A stretch of DNA of 64,000 bases. Source: Comamonadaceae bacterium. GTDB lineage: Bacteria > Pseudomonadota > Gammaproteobacteria > Burkholderiales > Burkholderiaceae_C. Each line of letters opens with the position of its first letter. Within the stretch, counting starts at the first letter, position 1. The notes beneath the pieces were generated by a model. It searched no databases, was not told where the DNA came from, and saw only the letters and a program-made list of their open reading frames with translations. This document shows, piece by piece, positions 35,242-44,229 of the stretch. The translations under genes were made by a program, and so were the position numbers. The stretch is from NCBI GenBank assembly GCA_003599455.1, contig QZKF01000031.1, forward strand, positions 42,121 to 106,120, in the 5' to 3' direction.

Positions 35242-37227
35242 ATGCACTATTTCGTCACCGGCGCGACCGGCTTCATTGGCAAACGCCTGGTGGCCAAGCT
35301 GCTGCAGCGCAAGGGGTCGGTGGTGCATTTCCTGATCCGCAAGGAGAGCGAGGGCAAGGTGGCGGGTCTGCGCGAGTACTGGGGCGTGGGCGCGGCGCGC
35401 GCGGTGCCGGTGTTCGGCGACCTCACCTCGAAGAAGCTGGGCGTGTCGGCCGATGACGTGAAAGCGCTCAAGGGCCAGATCGACCACTTCCACCACCTGG
35501 CCGCGGTGTACGACCTCGAGGCCGACGAAGAGAGCCAGATCGCGGTGAACGTGGACGGCACGCGCAACACGGTGGAGTTCGCCAAGGCCATCGGCGCCGG
35601 CCATTTCCACCACGTGTCGTCGATCGCCGCGGCCGGCCTTTACGAAGGCGTGTTCCGCGAAGACATGTTCGACGAGGCCGAGAACTACGAGCACCCGTAC
35701 TTCATGACCAAGCACGAAAGCGAGAAGATCGTGCGCGAGGAATGCAAGGTGCCGTGGAGCGTGTACCGCCCGGCCGCCGTGGTGGGCGACTCGCGCACCG
35801 GCGAGATGGACAAGATCGACGGGCCCTACTACTTCTTCAAGCTGATCCAGCGCATGCGCCAGATCCTGCCGCCCTGGATGCCCAGCGTCGGCCTGGAGGG
35901 CGGGCGCATCAACATCGTGCCGGTCGACTTCGTGGTCGACGCGCTCGACCACATCAGCCACCAGAAGCGCAGCAGCGGCGCGTGCTTCCACCTGGTGGAC
36001 CCCATCGGCTACCGCGTCGGCGACGTGCTCGACATCCTCAGCAAGGCGGCTCACGCGCCCAAGATGAACCTGTTCATCAACGCCGCGCTGATGGGTTTCA
36101 TTCCCAAGAGCGTGAAGAAGGGCCTGATGGCGCTGGCACCGGTGCGCCGCGTCTACAAGGCCATCATGCAGGACCTCGGGCTGCCCGAGGACATGATGAC
36201 CTTCGTCAACTACCCGACGCGCTTCGACTGCCGCGAGACGCTGGCCGCGCTCAAGGGCAGCGGCATCGCATGCCCCAACCTGAAGGACTACGCGTGGCGG
36301 CTGTGGGACTACTGGGAGCGCCACCTCGATCCCGACCTGCACATCGACCGCAGCCTCAAGGGCACGGTGGCGGGCAAGGTGGTGCTGGTCACCGGCGGCA
36401 GCTCGGGCATCGGCCTGGCGGCGGCGCACAAGTTTGCCGAGGCCGGCGCCGTGACGATCATCTGCGGACGCGACCAGGACAAGCTCGATGAAGCCTGCAA
36501 GGAGGCGAAGGACAAGGGCTACGCGTTCATTGCCTACCCGGCCGACATCGCCGACATGGCGGATGCCGACCGCTTCGTGCAACTGCTGATCGCCAACCAC
36601 GGTGGCGTGGACTTCCTGATCAACAACGCCGGCCGCTCGATCCGCCGCGCGATCGAGGGCAGCTACGACCGTTTCCACGACTTCGAGCGCACCATGCAGC
36701 TCAACTACTTCGGCTGCCTGCGCGTGACCATGGGCCTGCTGCCCGGCATGGTGGCCAAGCGCAAGGGCCATGTGGTGAACATCAGCTCGATCGGCGTGCT
36801 GACCAACGCGCCGCGCTTCTCCGCCTATGTTGCTAGCAAGGCCGCGCTGGACGCCTGGACACGCTGCGCGAGCAGCGAGTTTGCCGACCAGGGCATCAGC
36901 TTCACCACCATCAACATGCCGCTGGTGCGCACGCCCATGATCGCGCCGACCCAGATCTACAAGAACGTGCCCACGCTGGCGCCCGAAGAGGCGGCCGACA
37001 TGATCGCGCAGGCCTGCATCTTCAAGCCGGTGCGCATCGCCACGCGCCTGGGCGTGACCGGCCAGATGATGCACGCGATGGTGCCGCGCGTGGCGCAGAT
37101 CGTGATGAACACCAGCTTCCGCATGTTCCCCGACTCTTCAGCCGCCAAGGGCGAGAAGGGTGCCAAGCCGCAGCTCTCGGCCGAGGCGGTGGCGATGCAG
37201 CAGATGATGCGCGGCATCCACTTCTGA
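35242..37227 (+). CDS. Fatty acyl-CoA reductase (alcohol-forming), Maqu_2507-type two-domain
   Basis: 661 residues, the same length and layout I recall for the Marinobacter enzyme Maqu_2507, which reduces acyl-CoA (or acyl-ACP) to fatty alcohol. N-terminal NAD-binding FAR domain: MHYFVTGATGFIGKRLVAKLL, HHVSSIAAAGLYEG, then the YxxxK-type pair in YFMTKHESEK; the FAR_C-like segment follows with NYPTRFDCRETL. C-terminal SDR domain: VLVTGGSSGIGLA, NNAGRSIRR, SAYVASKAAL (catalytic YxxxK). AGGAG is 7 bp before the ATG. A WS/DGAT gene 9 kb downstream offers the partner enzyme for wax ester synthesis. Confidence 0.9.
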   Translation: MHYFVTGATGFIGKRLVAKLLQRKGSVVHFLIRKESEGKVAGLREYWGVGAARAVPVFGDLTSKKLGVSADDVKALKGQIDHFHHLAAVYDLEADEESQIAVNVDGTRNTVEFAKAIGAGHFHHVSSIAAAGLYEGVFREDMFDEAENYEHPYFMTKHESEKIVREECKVPWSVYRPAAVVGDSRTGEMDKIDGPYYFFKLIQRMRQILPPWMPSVGLEGGRINIVPVDFVVDALDHISHQKRSSGACFHLVDPIGYRVGDVLDILSKAAHAPKMNLFINAALMGFIPKSVKKGLMALAPVRRVYKAIMQDLGLPEDMMTFVNYPTRFDCRETLAALKGSGIACPNLKDYAWRLWDYWERHLDPDLHIDRSLKGTVAGKVVLVTGGSSGIGLAAAHKFAEAGAVTIICGRDQDKLDEACKEAKDKGYAFIAYPADIADMADADRFVQLLIANHGGVDFLINNAGRSIRRAIEGSYDRFHDFERTMQLNYFGCLRVTMGLLPGMVAKRKGHVVNISSIGVLTNAPRFSAYVASKAALDAWTRCASSEFADQGISFTTINMPLVRTPMIAPTQIYKNVPTLAPEEAADMIAQACIFKPVRIATRLGVTGQMMHAMVPRVAQIVMNTSFRMFPDSSAAKGEKGAKPQLSAEAVAMQQMMRGIHF

Positions 37228-37246
37228 ACGCGCCGAGCGCGCCGCC

Positions 37247-38350
37247 TCAGGCCGGGGCAGCCAGCCCGTCGACGGCCTGGAACAGGGCTTGGCGCGCCTG
37301 CACCACGATCTGCGCCTTCCAGGCGTCGGTGTCGACGTAGAACGCCGCCAGCATGCGCGCCTGGATCGCGGCGCGCAACCCGGCCGGCGCCTCGGGGTGC
37401 TGGTGCAGCCAGTGGTCACCGCGCAAGGCGTTGATGACCTCGGTGATCGGCACCGTGCCGTACTCCATCGCAATGCCGGTGTATTCCGCCTGCGGGCATT
37501 CCTCGTAGGCGGCACACCACATCAGGCCGGTCAGCAGGGCCGAGGTGGAGGAGCCGTCGTAGATCGAGGTCACCGGCGTCTGGCCACCGCCGCCCCACCA
37601 GGCGCGCGCGCGCTGCAGCGCCACCGCGTCGTCGCGGCAGGCACAGATGCGCTCGCCGACGCCACTCTCGCCCAGGCCGGTGTGCAGGTCGATCCACGCG
37701 AGCCGGCGGGCCCGCTGCCCATGCCGGCGCAGCACCTGGCGCAGCGTGACATTGCTCCAGGTGGGCGCGGTGCCGCCGAAGAACAGGCCGTCGGCAAAGG
37801 CGTGCTGGCCTTGTGAAACGGCGGCCTGGTAGCGCGCCAGGCCATGGGTCTGGATGTAGGCGTGGATCGCGGCTTCGTTCTCCGGGCCCGGCGGCCACTG
37901 GCGTGGCAGCAGCAGGTCGTGCAGATCGGCATAGGCCCGGTTGACCGGCAGCGGCTGGCTGAAGTCCTGGAAGTTGCGGTTGAGGTCCACGTTTTCGTGG
38001 GTCACCCGGCGCACCCACGAGAAGCCGTGCGGGTTGAGCGCGTGGATGTAGAGCACGGCCACCCCGGCGGCGCGCGCGTGTGCGCGCCATTCGGCGTCGT
38101 GCGCGGCAAACACCTGCACGCCCGAGCCGCAATACCCTTCCGCCCCGTGGCAGGCGCTGCTGACGATCAGCAGGCGTTCGGCATCGGGCGCGCCGTCGAG
38201 CGCCACGTCCATCGCCAGGGTCTCGCCGTCGCGGCCGGGCAGCGGGTGGTTGTGGCTGCTGATCGACATGCCGGCGGCCGCGGCGCCTTCGAGGAAGCGC
38301 ACGCGGGCGCGGGCATAGGAGGGGGAAAAGGCGTCCTGCGGCGTGATCAC
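37247..38350 (-). CDS. M14-like metallopeptidase, DUF2817
   Basis: 367 residues from GTG 38350, taken because the family N-terminus begins around FSPSYARARVRFL; a longer GTG start would overlap the upstream peptidase gene. Zinc ligands are in CHGAEGY (HxxE) and IDLHTGLG (distal His), with RNF for carboxylate binding in NLNRNFQDFSQ-type segment and Glu in TGIAMEYGTVP. DUF2817 proteins are carboxypeptidase-like enzymes of unknown substrate. With the M20 gene upstream it suggests peptide or acyl-amino acid breakdown. Confidence 0.84.
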   Translation of the reverse strand: MITPQDAFSPSYARARVRFLEGAAAAGMSISSHNHPLPGRDGETLAMDVALDGAPDAERLLIVSSACHGAEGYCGSGVQVFAAHDAEWRAHARAAGVAVLYIHALNPHGFSWVRRVTHENVDLNRNFQDFSQPLPVNRAYADLHDLLLPRQWPPGPENEAAIHAYIQTHGLARYQAAVSQGQHAFADGLFFGGTAPTWSNVTLRQVLRRHGQRARRLAWIDLHTGLGESGVGERICACRDDAVALQRARAWWGGGGQTPVTSIYDGSSTSALLTGLMWCAAYEECPQAEYTGIAMEYGTVPITEVINALRGDHWLHQHPEAPAGLRAAIQARMLAAFYVDTDAWKAQIVVQARQALFQAVDGLAAPA

Positions 38351-38411
38351 AGGACAACCTTCGTGCTGCGCACTGCGGTGCGAGCTCGCTTGGGGCGGCC
38401 CGGCGCTGCGC

Positions 38412-39629
38412 TCAAGCCGCACCCCCGGTGCGTGGCTGGCCCAGCCATTTTTCGGCCAGCCGCACCCAGAAGGTTGCCCCCAGCGGGATCAGGTCGTCGT
38501 TGAAGTCGTAGCTCGGGTTGTGCAGCATGCAGGGGCCGCCACCGTGGCCCATCTCGCGGTGCGCGCCGTCGCCGTTGGCGATGAAGGCGTAGCAGCCCGG
38601 CCGCGCCTGCAGCATGTAGGCGAAGTCTTCCGCGCCCATGGTGGGTTCCTGGTCCACCACATGGTCGGCGCCCACGATCTCGGCCATCACCTCGCGCGCG
38701 AACGCGGTCTCGGCGGCGTGGTTGATGGTGGGCGGGTAGTTGCGGTGGAACTCGAACTCCACCGTGGCGCCAAAGGCCGCGCAGGTGTGTTCGGCAATCT
38801 CCTGCATGCGGCGCTCGATCATGTCGAGCACCTCGTAGGTGAAGGTGCGCACCGTGCCCTGGATCTCGCAGCTGTCGGGCACCACGTTGGTGGCCTCGCC
38901 GGTGTGGATCATGGTGACCGAGATCACGCCGGCATCCACCGGCTTCTTGTTGCGCGAGATGATGGTCTGGAACGCCATCACCATCTGGCAGGCCACCGGC
39001 ACCGGGTCGATGCCGTTGTGCGGCAGCGCGGCGTGCGCGCCCTTGCCGCGGATGACGATGCGGAACTCGTTGCTCGAGGCCATCACCGGGCCGGCGCTCG
39101 CGGCGAAGGTGCCCACCGCCATGCCGGGCCAGTTGTGCATGCCGAACACGGACTCCACCGGGAACTGCTCGAACAGGCCGTCCTTGATCATCTCGCGCGC
39201 ACCGCCACCGCCCTCCTCGGCCGGCTGGAAGATCAGGTAGACCGTGCCGTCGAAGTTGCGGTGTTTCGCGAAGTGCTGACCCGCCGCGAGCAGCATGGCG
39301 GTGTGGCCATCGTGGCCGCAGGCGTGCATCTTGCCGGTGTGCTGGCTCGCATGGGCGAAGGTGTTGTGCTCCTGCATGGGCAGGGCGTCCATGTCGGCGC
39401 GAAGGCCGATGGCACGGCCGCTCTTGCCACCGTCGCGGCCGTGCACGATGCCCACCACGCCGGTCGTGCCCATGCCGCGGTGCACCGGGATGCCCCAGTC
39501 GGTCAGCTTCTGCGCCACCACGTCGGCGGTGCGCACTTCCTGGAAACAGAGTTCGGGGTGGGCGTGGATGTCACGCCGCACGGCGGCGATGCTGGCCGCC
39601 TGCGTGAGGATGGAGTCGATGAGTTTCAT
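38412..39629 (-). CDS. M20 family amidohydrolase (hippurate hydrolase-like)
   Basis: 405 residues. Metal and catalytic features: HAHPELCFQEVRTA, ACGHDGHTAMLL (zinc and Cys ligand region), FQPAEEGGGGAREM (catalytic EE), HNWPGMAVGT and the C-terminal QPEPTMGAEDFAYML-like segment (PTMGAEDFAY). This clan hydrolyses N-acyl or N-carbamoyl amino acids. It probably works with the periplasmic binding protein gene 120 bp upstream and the DUF2817 peptidase downstream. Cytoplasmic. Confidence 0.92.
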   Translation of the reverse strand: MKLIDSILTQAASIAAVRRDIHAHPELCFQEVRTADVVAQKLTDWGIPVHRGMGTTGVVGIVHGRDGGKSGRAIGLRADMDALPMQEHNTFAHASQHTGKMHACGHDGHTAMLLAAGQHFAKHRNFDGTVYLIFQPAEEGGGGAREMIKDGLFEQFPVESVFGMHNWPGMAVGTFAASAGPVMASSNEFRIVIRGKGAHAALPHNGIDPVPVACQMVMAFQTIISRNKKPVDAGVISVTMIHTGEATNVVPDSCEIQGTVRTFTYEVLDMIERRMQEIAEHTCAAFGATVEFEFHRNYPPTINHAAETAFAREVMAEIVGADHVVDQEPTMGAEDFAYMLQARPGCYAFIANGDGAHREMGHGGGPCMLHNPSYDFNDDLIPLGATFWVRLAEKWLGQPRTGGAA

Positions 39630-39749
39630 GGTGTTCTCTCGGTGTCCGGCGGGGGCACCGCATGCAAAGCGACCATGGTATCGAACGTGGCCGCCAGCGA
39701 CCGCCCCGCGGGCGACAACCGACCGTCTTCCGGGGATACCCCGGCAAGC

Positions 39750-40901
39750 TCAGCGGCGGATGCGGCCGTCTTCGGTGAGCAGCGTCAGTTCGACGAACTT
39801 GGAGCCGGTGTGCTTGTTCGGCGCGAAGTCCACCGGGAAACCGCCCAGGTCCAGGTTGCGCATGCCCTGGATGGCACTGATGAAGGTGTCGCGCGTGAGG
39901 TTGCGGCCGGCCCGGTTGACCGCCTCGGTGAACACCTTGGCCGCCACGAAGCCCTCGATCCCCGAGTAGTTGGCCGCCCGGCCCTGCTTGGCCTTGACCG
40001 CGTTGAGGTACTCGCCCGAGATGCCGGTGACCGGGGTGTAGGGGAACGGCATCACCTGGCTCACCACCACGCCCTTGGCGTCGGGTCCGAGTTCGTCGAG
40101 CAGGGCCTGCGTGCCCACGAAGGACACGTTGTAGAAGTTGCCGACGAAGCCGCGCTTGCGCGCTTCGCGGATGAAGGCCGCGCACGACTTGTAGGCGCTG
40201 ATCTGCACGATGGCCTCGGGCTTCTGGGCCATGATGTCGGCCAGCGCCTTGCTCACGTCGACCGTATTGCGCTCCACCGTGCCCAGCGACGCAGGCTCCA
40301 GGTTGAGGGCCTTGAGCGCGCGCGTGACCCCCTCCAGACCGGCCTTGCCATAAGCATCGTTCTGGTAGAACACCGAGATCTTCTTGATGCCGGTGCCGGT
40401 GATCTGGCGCACGATCGCCGCGGTCTCGTCGAAGTACGAGGCGCGCACGTGGATGGCATAGCGGTTGAACGGTTCGCGCAGCACCTGGGCCCCGGTGAAG
40501 GGCGCGAAGAAGGGCACCTTGGCCTCGGTGGCCAGCGGCAGGGCCACGACGCTGGTGGGTGTGCCGATGTAGCCAAACAGGGCAAATACCCCATCGCTGA
40601 TCAGCTGGCGTGTGTTCGCCGCGCAACGCTCAGGCTCGTAACCGTCGTCGAGGCGGGTGAGTTCGATGCGCCGGCCGTTGACACCGCCCTTCTGGTTCAG
40701 GGCCTCGAAGTACAGCTGGGCGCCCAGGTGGAACTGCAGCCCCAGTTGTTCCGCCGCGCCGCTGAACGGGGCCGACTGCCCCAGCAGGATGCGGTTGTCG
40801 CTCACGCCCACCGACTGGGCATGGGCCGTCATCGCCACGCCACCCAACGCCTGCAAACCGGCCACACGGCCCGCATAACCCAGGATTTCTCTGCGTCGCA
40901 T
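39750..40901 (-). CDS. ABC transporter substrate-binding protein (branched-chain amino acid type)
   Basis: 383 residues; ATG 40901 is preferred over a TTG 6 bp earlier. A twin-arginine-like start (RRREILGYAGRVAGLQALGGVAMTAHAQ) directs export. The type I periplasmic binding fold is shown by ILLGQSAPFSGAAEQLGLQFHLGAQLYFEALNQKGGVNGRRIELTRLDDGYEPERCAANTRQLI and KKISVFYQNDAYGKAGLEGVTRAL. No permease or ATPase genes adjoin, so the rest of the uptake system must be elsewhere. It resembles the neighbouring gene at 40974-42086. Confidence 0.92.
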   Translation of the reverse strand: MRRREILGYAGRVAGLQALGGVAMTAHAQSVGVSDNRILLGQSAPFSGAAEQLGLQFHLGAQLYFEALNQKGGVNGRRIELTRLDDGYEPERCAANTRQLISDGVFALFGYIGTPTSVVALPLATEAKVPFFAPFTGAQVLREPFNRYAIHVRASYFDETAAIVRQITGTGIKKISVFYQNDAYGKAGLEGVTRALKALNLEPASLGTVERNTVDVSKALADIMAQKPEAIVQISAYKSCAAFIREARKRGFVGNFYNVSFVGTQALLDELGPDAKGVVVSQVMPFPYTPVTGISGEYLNAVKAKQGRAANYSGIEGFVAAKVFTEAVNRAGRNLTRDTFISAIQGMRNLDLGGFPVDFAPNKHTGSKFVELTLLTEDGRIRR

Positions 40902-40973
40902 GGTCAAAGTACCCCCGTACCGTAATGAGATGACCAGCAGCGTATGCGATTTCCCACATACGGGTAAAGGGAT

Positions 40974-42086
40974 TTATTCCCTAACCCGACCCTGGCTGTC
41001 GATCAAGCTGAGGTCCACCATGCGCGAGCCGACGCGCTCGCCACCGAAATGGACGCGCACACCGCCCACGTCCACGTTGTTCATGCCCTCGATGGCCTTT
41101 CGCAACCCGGCGCTGGTCAGCGGCGGCGTGCGCAGCGCCACCCGCAGGGCCTCGGCCAGGCTGCGCGCGGCCAGGTAGCCCTCCAGCATGTAGACGTTGG
41201 GCTTGAGCCGTGCCGCCGTGGCGTCGGCCACGAACTCGCGCACCAGCGGGGTCCGGGCGCTGTCCGGCTTGGGCGTCACGCGCACCACCACCACGCCGGC
41301 ACCCACCGGCCCGAGCTGCTCGGCCAGCAGGCTCTCTCCCGTGTTGGAAAAGCCATAAATCGGACCGCGGAATCCCTGGACCCTGAGGTCGCGGATGCCC
41401 TGCCCCGCGGCGGCGGCGTCGCCCAGCACCAGAACGGCCTGGGGCTTTTTCTCCAGGGCCTGGGCCACCTGCGCCACCGGCAGGCTGGCCAGCAGGTTGG
41501 CCCCGATCGCGGTGGTGGTGCGCTGGGCCGAATCGAGCGCGAACAGCGATTCGCTGTCGGGGCCGTACAGGATGACCAGGCGCCGGGTGCCGAGCATGTC
41601 CGCGTGCCGGGTCACGGCGGCGGCTTCCTCGGAAAAGCCCGGGCGCATGCTGTAGACGTTGGGATACACCGGGCCGCGCAACTCGTCCGCCGAGGCCATG
41701 GGTGCAAAGAGGATCAGGTCACGGTCCTTGAAGGCGGGGTAGGCGGCGATCACCTGGGGTGAGCCGTAGTAGCCGAACAGCGCCAGCACGCCCTGGTCGA
41801 GCAGGCGGGTGGTGTTGGCCAGCGTGCGCGCGGGCTCGCCGGCGTCGTCCAGGGTCACGAGGTCGATGCGCTGCCCGTCGAGCCCGCCGGCGCCGTTGAA
41901 GCGGGCGAAGTAGAGCCGGGCGCCCTCGGCGAAGGGCCGCGCCATGGGCGCGCTCGATCCACTGAGCGCCACGCTCTGCCCCAGCGCGATGGGGGGCTTG
42001 CCCACCACCGGCTGCGCCATGGCCCCCAGGCACCCAAGGGCAAGGCACGCGAATATCATGAACGGCTTCCGACGGATCAACTCCAT
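40974..42086 (-). CDS. ABC transporter substrate-binding protein, second copy
   Basis: 370 residues, ATG 42086. Signal peptide MELIRRKPFMIFACLALGCLGAMAQ, then the same fold as the preceding gene: PIALGQSVALSGSSAPMARPFAEGARLYFARFNGAGGLDGQRIDLVTLDDAGEPARTLANTTRLLDQGVLALFGYYGSPQVIAAYP. The pair seems a diverged tandem duplication. The stop codon lies inside a small hairpin (GGGTTAGGGA-type dyad) near 40961-40985. An Omp-binding or sensory role (without a transporter) is also possible. The Mo-oxidoreductase gene lies 46 bp away, divergent. Confidence 0.9.
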   Translation of the reverse strand: MELIRRKPFMIFACLALGCLGAMAQPVVGKPPIALGQSVALSGSSAPMARPFAEGARLYFARFNGAGGLDGQRIDLVTLDDAGEPARTLANTTRLLDQGVLALFGYYGSPQVIAAYPAFKDRDLILFAPMASADELRGPVYPNVYSMRPGFSEEAAAVTRHADMLGTRRLVILYGPDSESLFALDSAQRTTTAIGANLLASLPVAQVAQALEKKPQAVLVLGDAAAAGQGIRDLRVQGFRGPIYGFSNTGESLLAEQLGPVGAGVVVVRVTPKPDSARTPLVREFVADATAARLKPNVYMLEGYLAARSLAEALRVALRTPPLTSAGLRKAIEGMNNVDVGGVRVHFGGERVGSRMVDLSLIDSQGRVRE

Positions 42087-42132
42087 GACGCACCCATTTG
42101 AACACAATGGCCCGCCACGATAGGTGCCCCGC

Positions 42133-44229
42133 ATGACCATCCACTCAGGGCAATCCCTGAAGCCCGACGCCGCCGTCAGCGCTTTGCAAGTTCTGCAGGT
42201 GCGCGGCGCCTGCCCCCACGACTGCCCCGACACCTGTGCCCTGGTCACCACGGTGGACCAGGGCGTGGCCGTGCGCGTGACGGGCAACCCCGACCACCGC
42301 CACACCGACGGCGCGCTGTGCACCAAGGTCTCGCGCTATGCCGAGCGCAGCTACCACCCCGATCGGCTGCTCGCGCCGCTCAAGCGCAGCGGTCCCAAGG
42401 GCAGCGGCCGCTTCGAACCGGTGGGCTGGGACGAGGCGCTCGACGACATCGCGGCCCGCCTGCGCGGTATCGCCGCGCGCGACCCGCAGGCCATCCTGCC
42501 CTACAGCTACGCCGGCACCATGGGCCAGGTGCAGGGCGAGGCCATGGCCGCGCGCTTCTTCCACCGCCTCGGCGCCTCGCTGCTGGACCGCACCATCTGC
42601 GCCTCGGCCGGTGGCGAGGGCCTGGTGCAGACGCTGGGCGGCAAGGTCGGCATGAAGGTGGAGCACTTTGCCCGCTCGAAGCTGATCCTGATCTGGGGCA
42701 GCAACTCGATCGGCAGCAACCTGCATTTCTGGCGCCTGGCGCAACAGGCCAAGCGCGACGGCGCGCGCCTGGTCTGCATCGACCCGCGCCGCACCGAGAC
42801 GGCCGACAAGTGCCACGAGCACATCGCGCTACGCCCGGGCACCGACGCGGCGCTGGCCTTCGCGCTGATGCACCAGCTCATCGTGAACAACTGGCTGGAC
42901 CACGACTACATCGAGCGCCACACCCTGGGCTGGGACGGCCTGCGCGAGCGCGCGCTGCAGTGGCCGCCCGAGCGCGCGGCCGAGGTCTGTGGCGTGCCGG
43001 TGCAGCAGATCGTCGACCTCGCGCGCGCCTACGGCACCACGAAGCCCGCCGCGATCCGCCTGAACTACGGCATGCAGCGCGTGCGCGGTGGCGGCAACGC
43101 GGTGCGCGCGATCGCCAGCCTGCCGGCGCTGGTGGGCGCCTGGCGCGAGCCGGCCGGCGGACTGCTGCTCTCGGCTTCGGGCCAGTTCCCGGTGAACCGC
43201 GCGGCGCTGCAGCGGCCCGACCTGCTGGCCGGCCGCACCCCGCGCACCCTCAACATGAGCACCATCGGCGACGACCTGCTGCGCGAGAGCTCGCCCGCAT
43301 TCGGGCCGAAGGTCGAGGCGCTGATCGTCTACAACAGCAACCCGGTGGCGGTGGCGCCCGAGTCGGGCAAGGTGGTGCAGGGTTTCGCGCGCGAGGACCT
43401 GTTCACCGTGGTGCTCGAACACTTCCAGACCGACACCGCCGACCACGCCGACTACATCCTGCCGGCCACCACGCAGCTGGAGCACTGGGACATCCACACC
43501 AGCTACGGCCACACCGACGTGCTGCTCAACCGCCCGGCCATCGCCCCCGTGGGCCAGGCCCGCACCAACACCGACATCTTCCGCGCGCTGGCCGCGCGCC
43601 TGGGTTTCGACGACCCCTGCTTCGCCGACGACGACCTCACGCTGTGTCGAACGGCCTTTGGCGAGCTGGTGGATTTTCAGCAGCTGCTCGACCAGGGCTA
43701 CGCCACGCTGCCGGTGCCCGAAGCCCCCTTTGCCCACGGCAACTTCCCCACCGCCTCGGGCCGCTGCGAGTTCTTCAGCGCGCGGCTGGCGGCGCAGGGC
43801 CTGGACGGCCTGCCCGATCACCTGCCCAATTTCGAGCTGGCCGGCAGCTCGGCGCAGTTTCCGCTGGCCATGATCTCGCCGCCCGCGCGCAACTTCCTCA
43901 ACTCCAGCTTCGTCAACGTGACCAGCCTGCGCGACATCGAGGGCGAGCCGCTGCTGGAGATCCACGCCGACGACGCCGCCGCGCGCGGCATCGCCAGCGG
44001 CCAGATGGTGCGTGTCTTCAACCAGCGCGGCGAGTACCGCTGCAAGGCCAGCGTGTCGAAACGTGCACGCCCCGGCGTGGTCAACGGGCTGGGCATCTGG
44101 TGGCGCAAGATGGGGCCGTTCGGCACCAACGTCAACGAAGTCACCAGCCAGCGCCTGACCGACCTGGGCGGCGGCCCGGTGTTCTACGACTGCCTGGTCG
44201 AAGTGGCCGCGCTGCCCGAAGGCACCTGA
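42133..44229 (+). CDS. Molybdopterin-containing oxidoreductase
   Basis: 698 residues from ATG 42133 (an in-frame GTG 9 bp earlier is less likely). A [4Fe-4S]-binding Cys set is visible: C27-x3-C31-x3-C35-x27-C63 (ACPHDCPDTCAL... GALCTK). Mo-bis-MGD-binding segments: LPYSYAGTMGQVQGEAMAARFFHRLG, IWGSNSIGSNLHFWRLAQQAKRDGARLVCIDPRRTETADKCHEHIALRPGTDAALA, and the C-terminal molydop_binding region. No twin-arginine leader, so cytoplasmic. It resembles formate dehydrogenase alpha/biotin sulfoxide-like enzymes; the substrate is unknown. It overlaps the next gene by one base. Confidence 0.9.
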   Translation: MTIHSGQSLKPDAAVSALQVLQVRGACPHDCPDTCALVTTVDQGVAVRVTGNPDHRHTDGALCTKVSRYAERSYHPDRLLAPLKRSGPKGSGRFEPVGWDEALDDIAARLRGIAARDPQAILPYSYAGTMGQVQGEAMAARFFHRLGASLLDRTICASAGGEGLVQTLGGKVGMKVEHFARSKLILIWGSNSIGSNLHFWRLAQQAKRDGARLVCIDPRRTETADKCHEHIALRPGTDAALAFALMHQLIVNNWLDHDYIERHTLGWDGLRERALQWPPERAAEVCGVPVQQIVDLARAYGTTKPAAIRLNYGMQRVRGGGNAVRAIASLPALVGAWREPAGGLLLSASGQFPVNRAALQRPDLLAGRTPRTLNMSTIGDDLLRESSPAFGPKVEALIVYNSNPVAVAPESGKVVQGFAREDLFTVVLEHFQTDTADHADYILPATTQLEHWDIHTSYGHTDVLLNRPAIAPVGQARTNTDIFRALAARLGFDDPCFADDDLTLCRTAFGELVDFQQLLDQGYATLPVPEAPFAHGNFPTASGRCEFFSARLAAQGLDGLPDHLPNFELAGSSAQFPLAMISPPARNFLNSSFVNVTSLRDIEGEPLLEIHADDAAARGIASGQMVRVFNQRGEYRCKASVSKRARPGVVNGLGIWWRKMGPFGTNVNEVTSQRLTDLGGGPVFYDCLVEVAALPEGT

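Noticed and set aside
40961..40985. Terminator at the end of 40974-42086
   Set aside because: The dyad GGGTTAGGGA-ATAAA-TCCCTTTACCC is imperfect, covers the stop codon and has no T-run beyond it.
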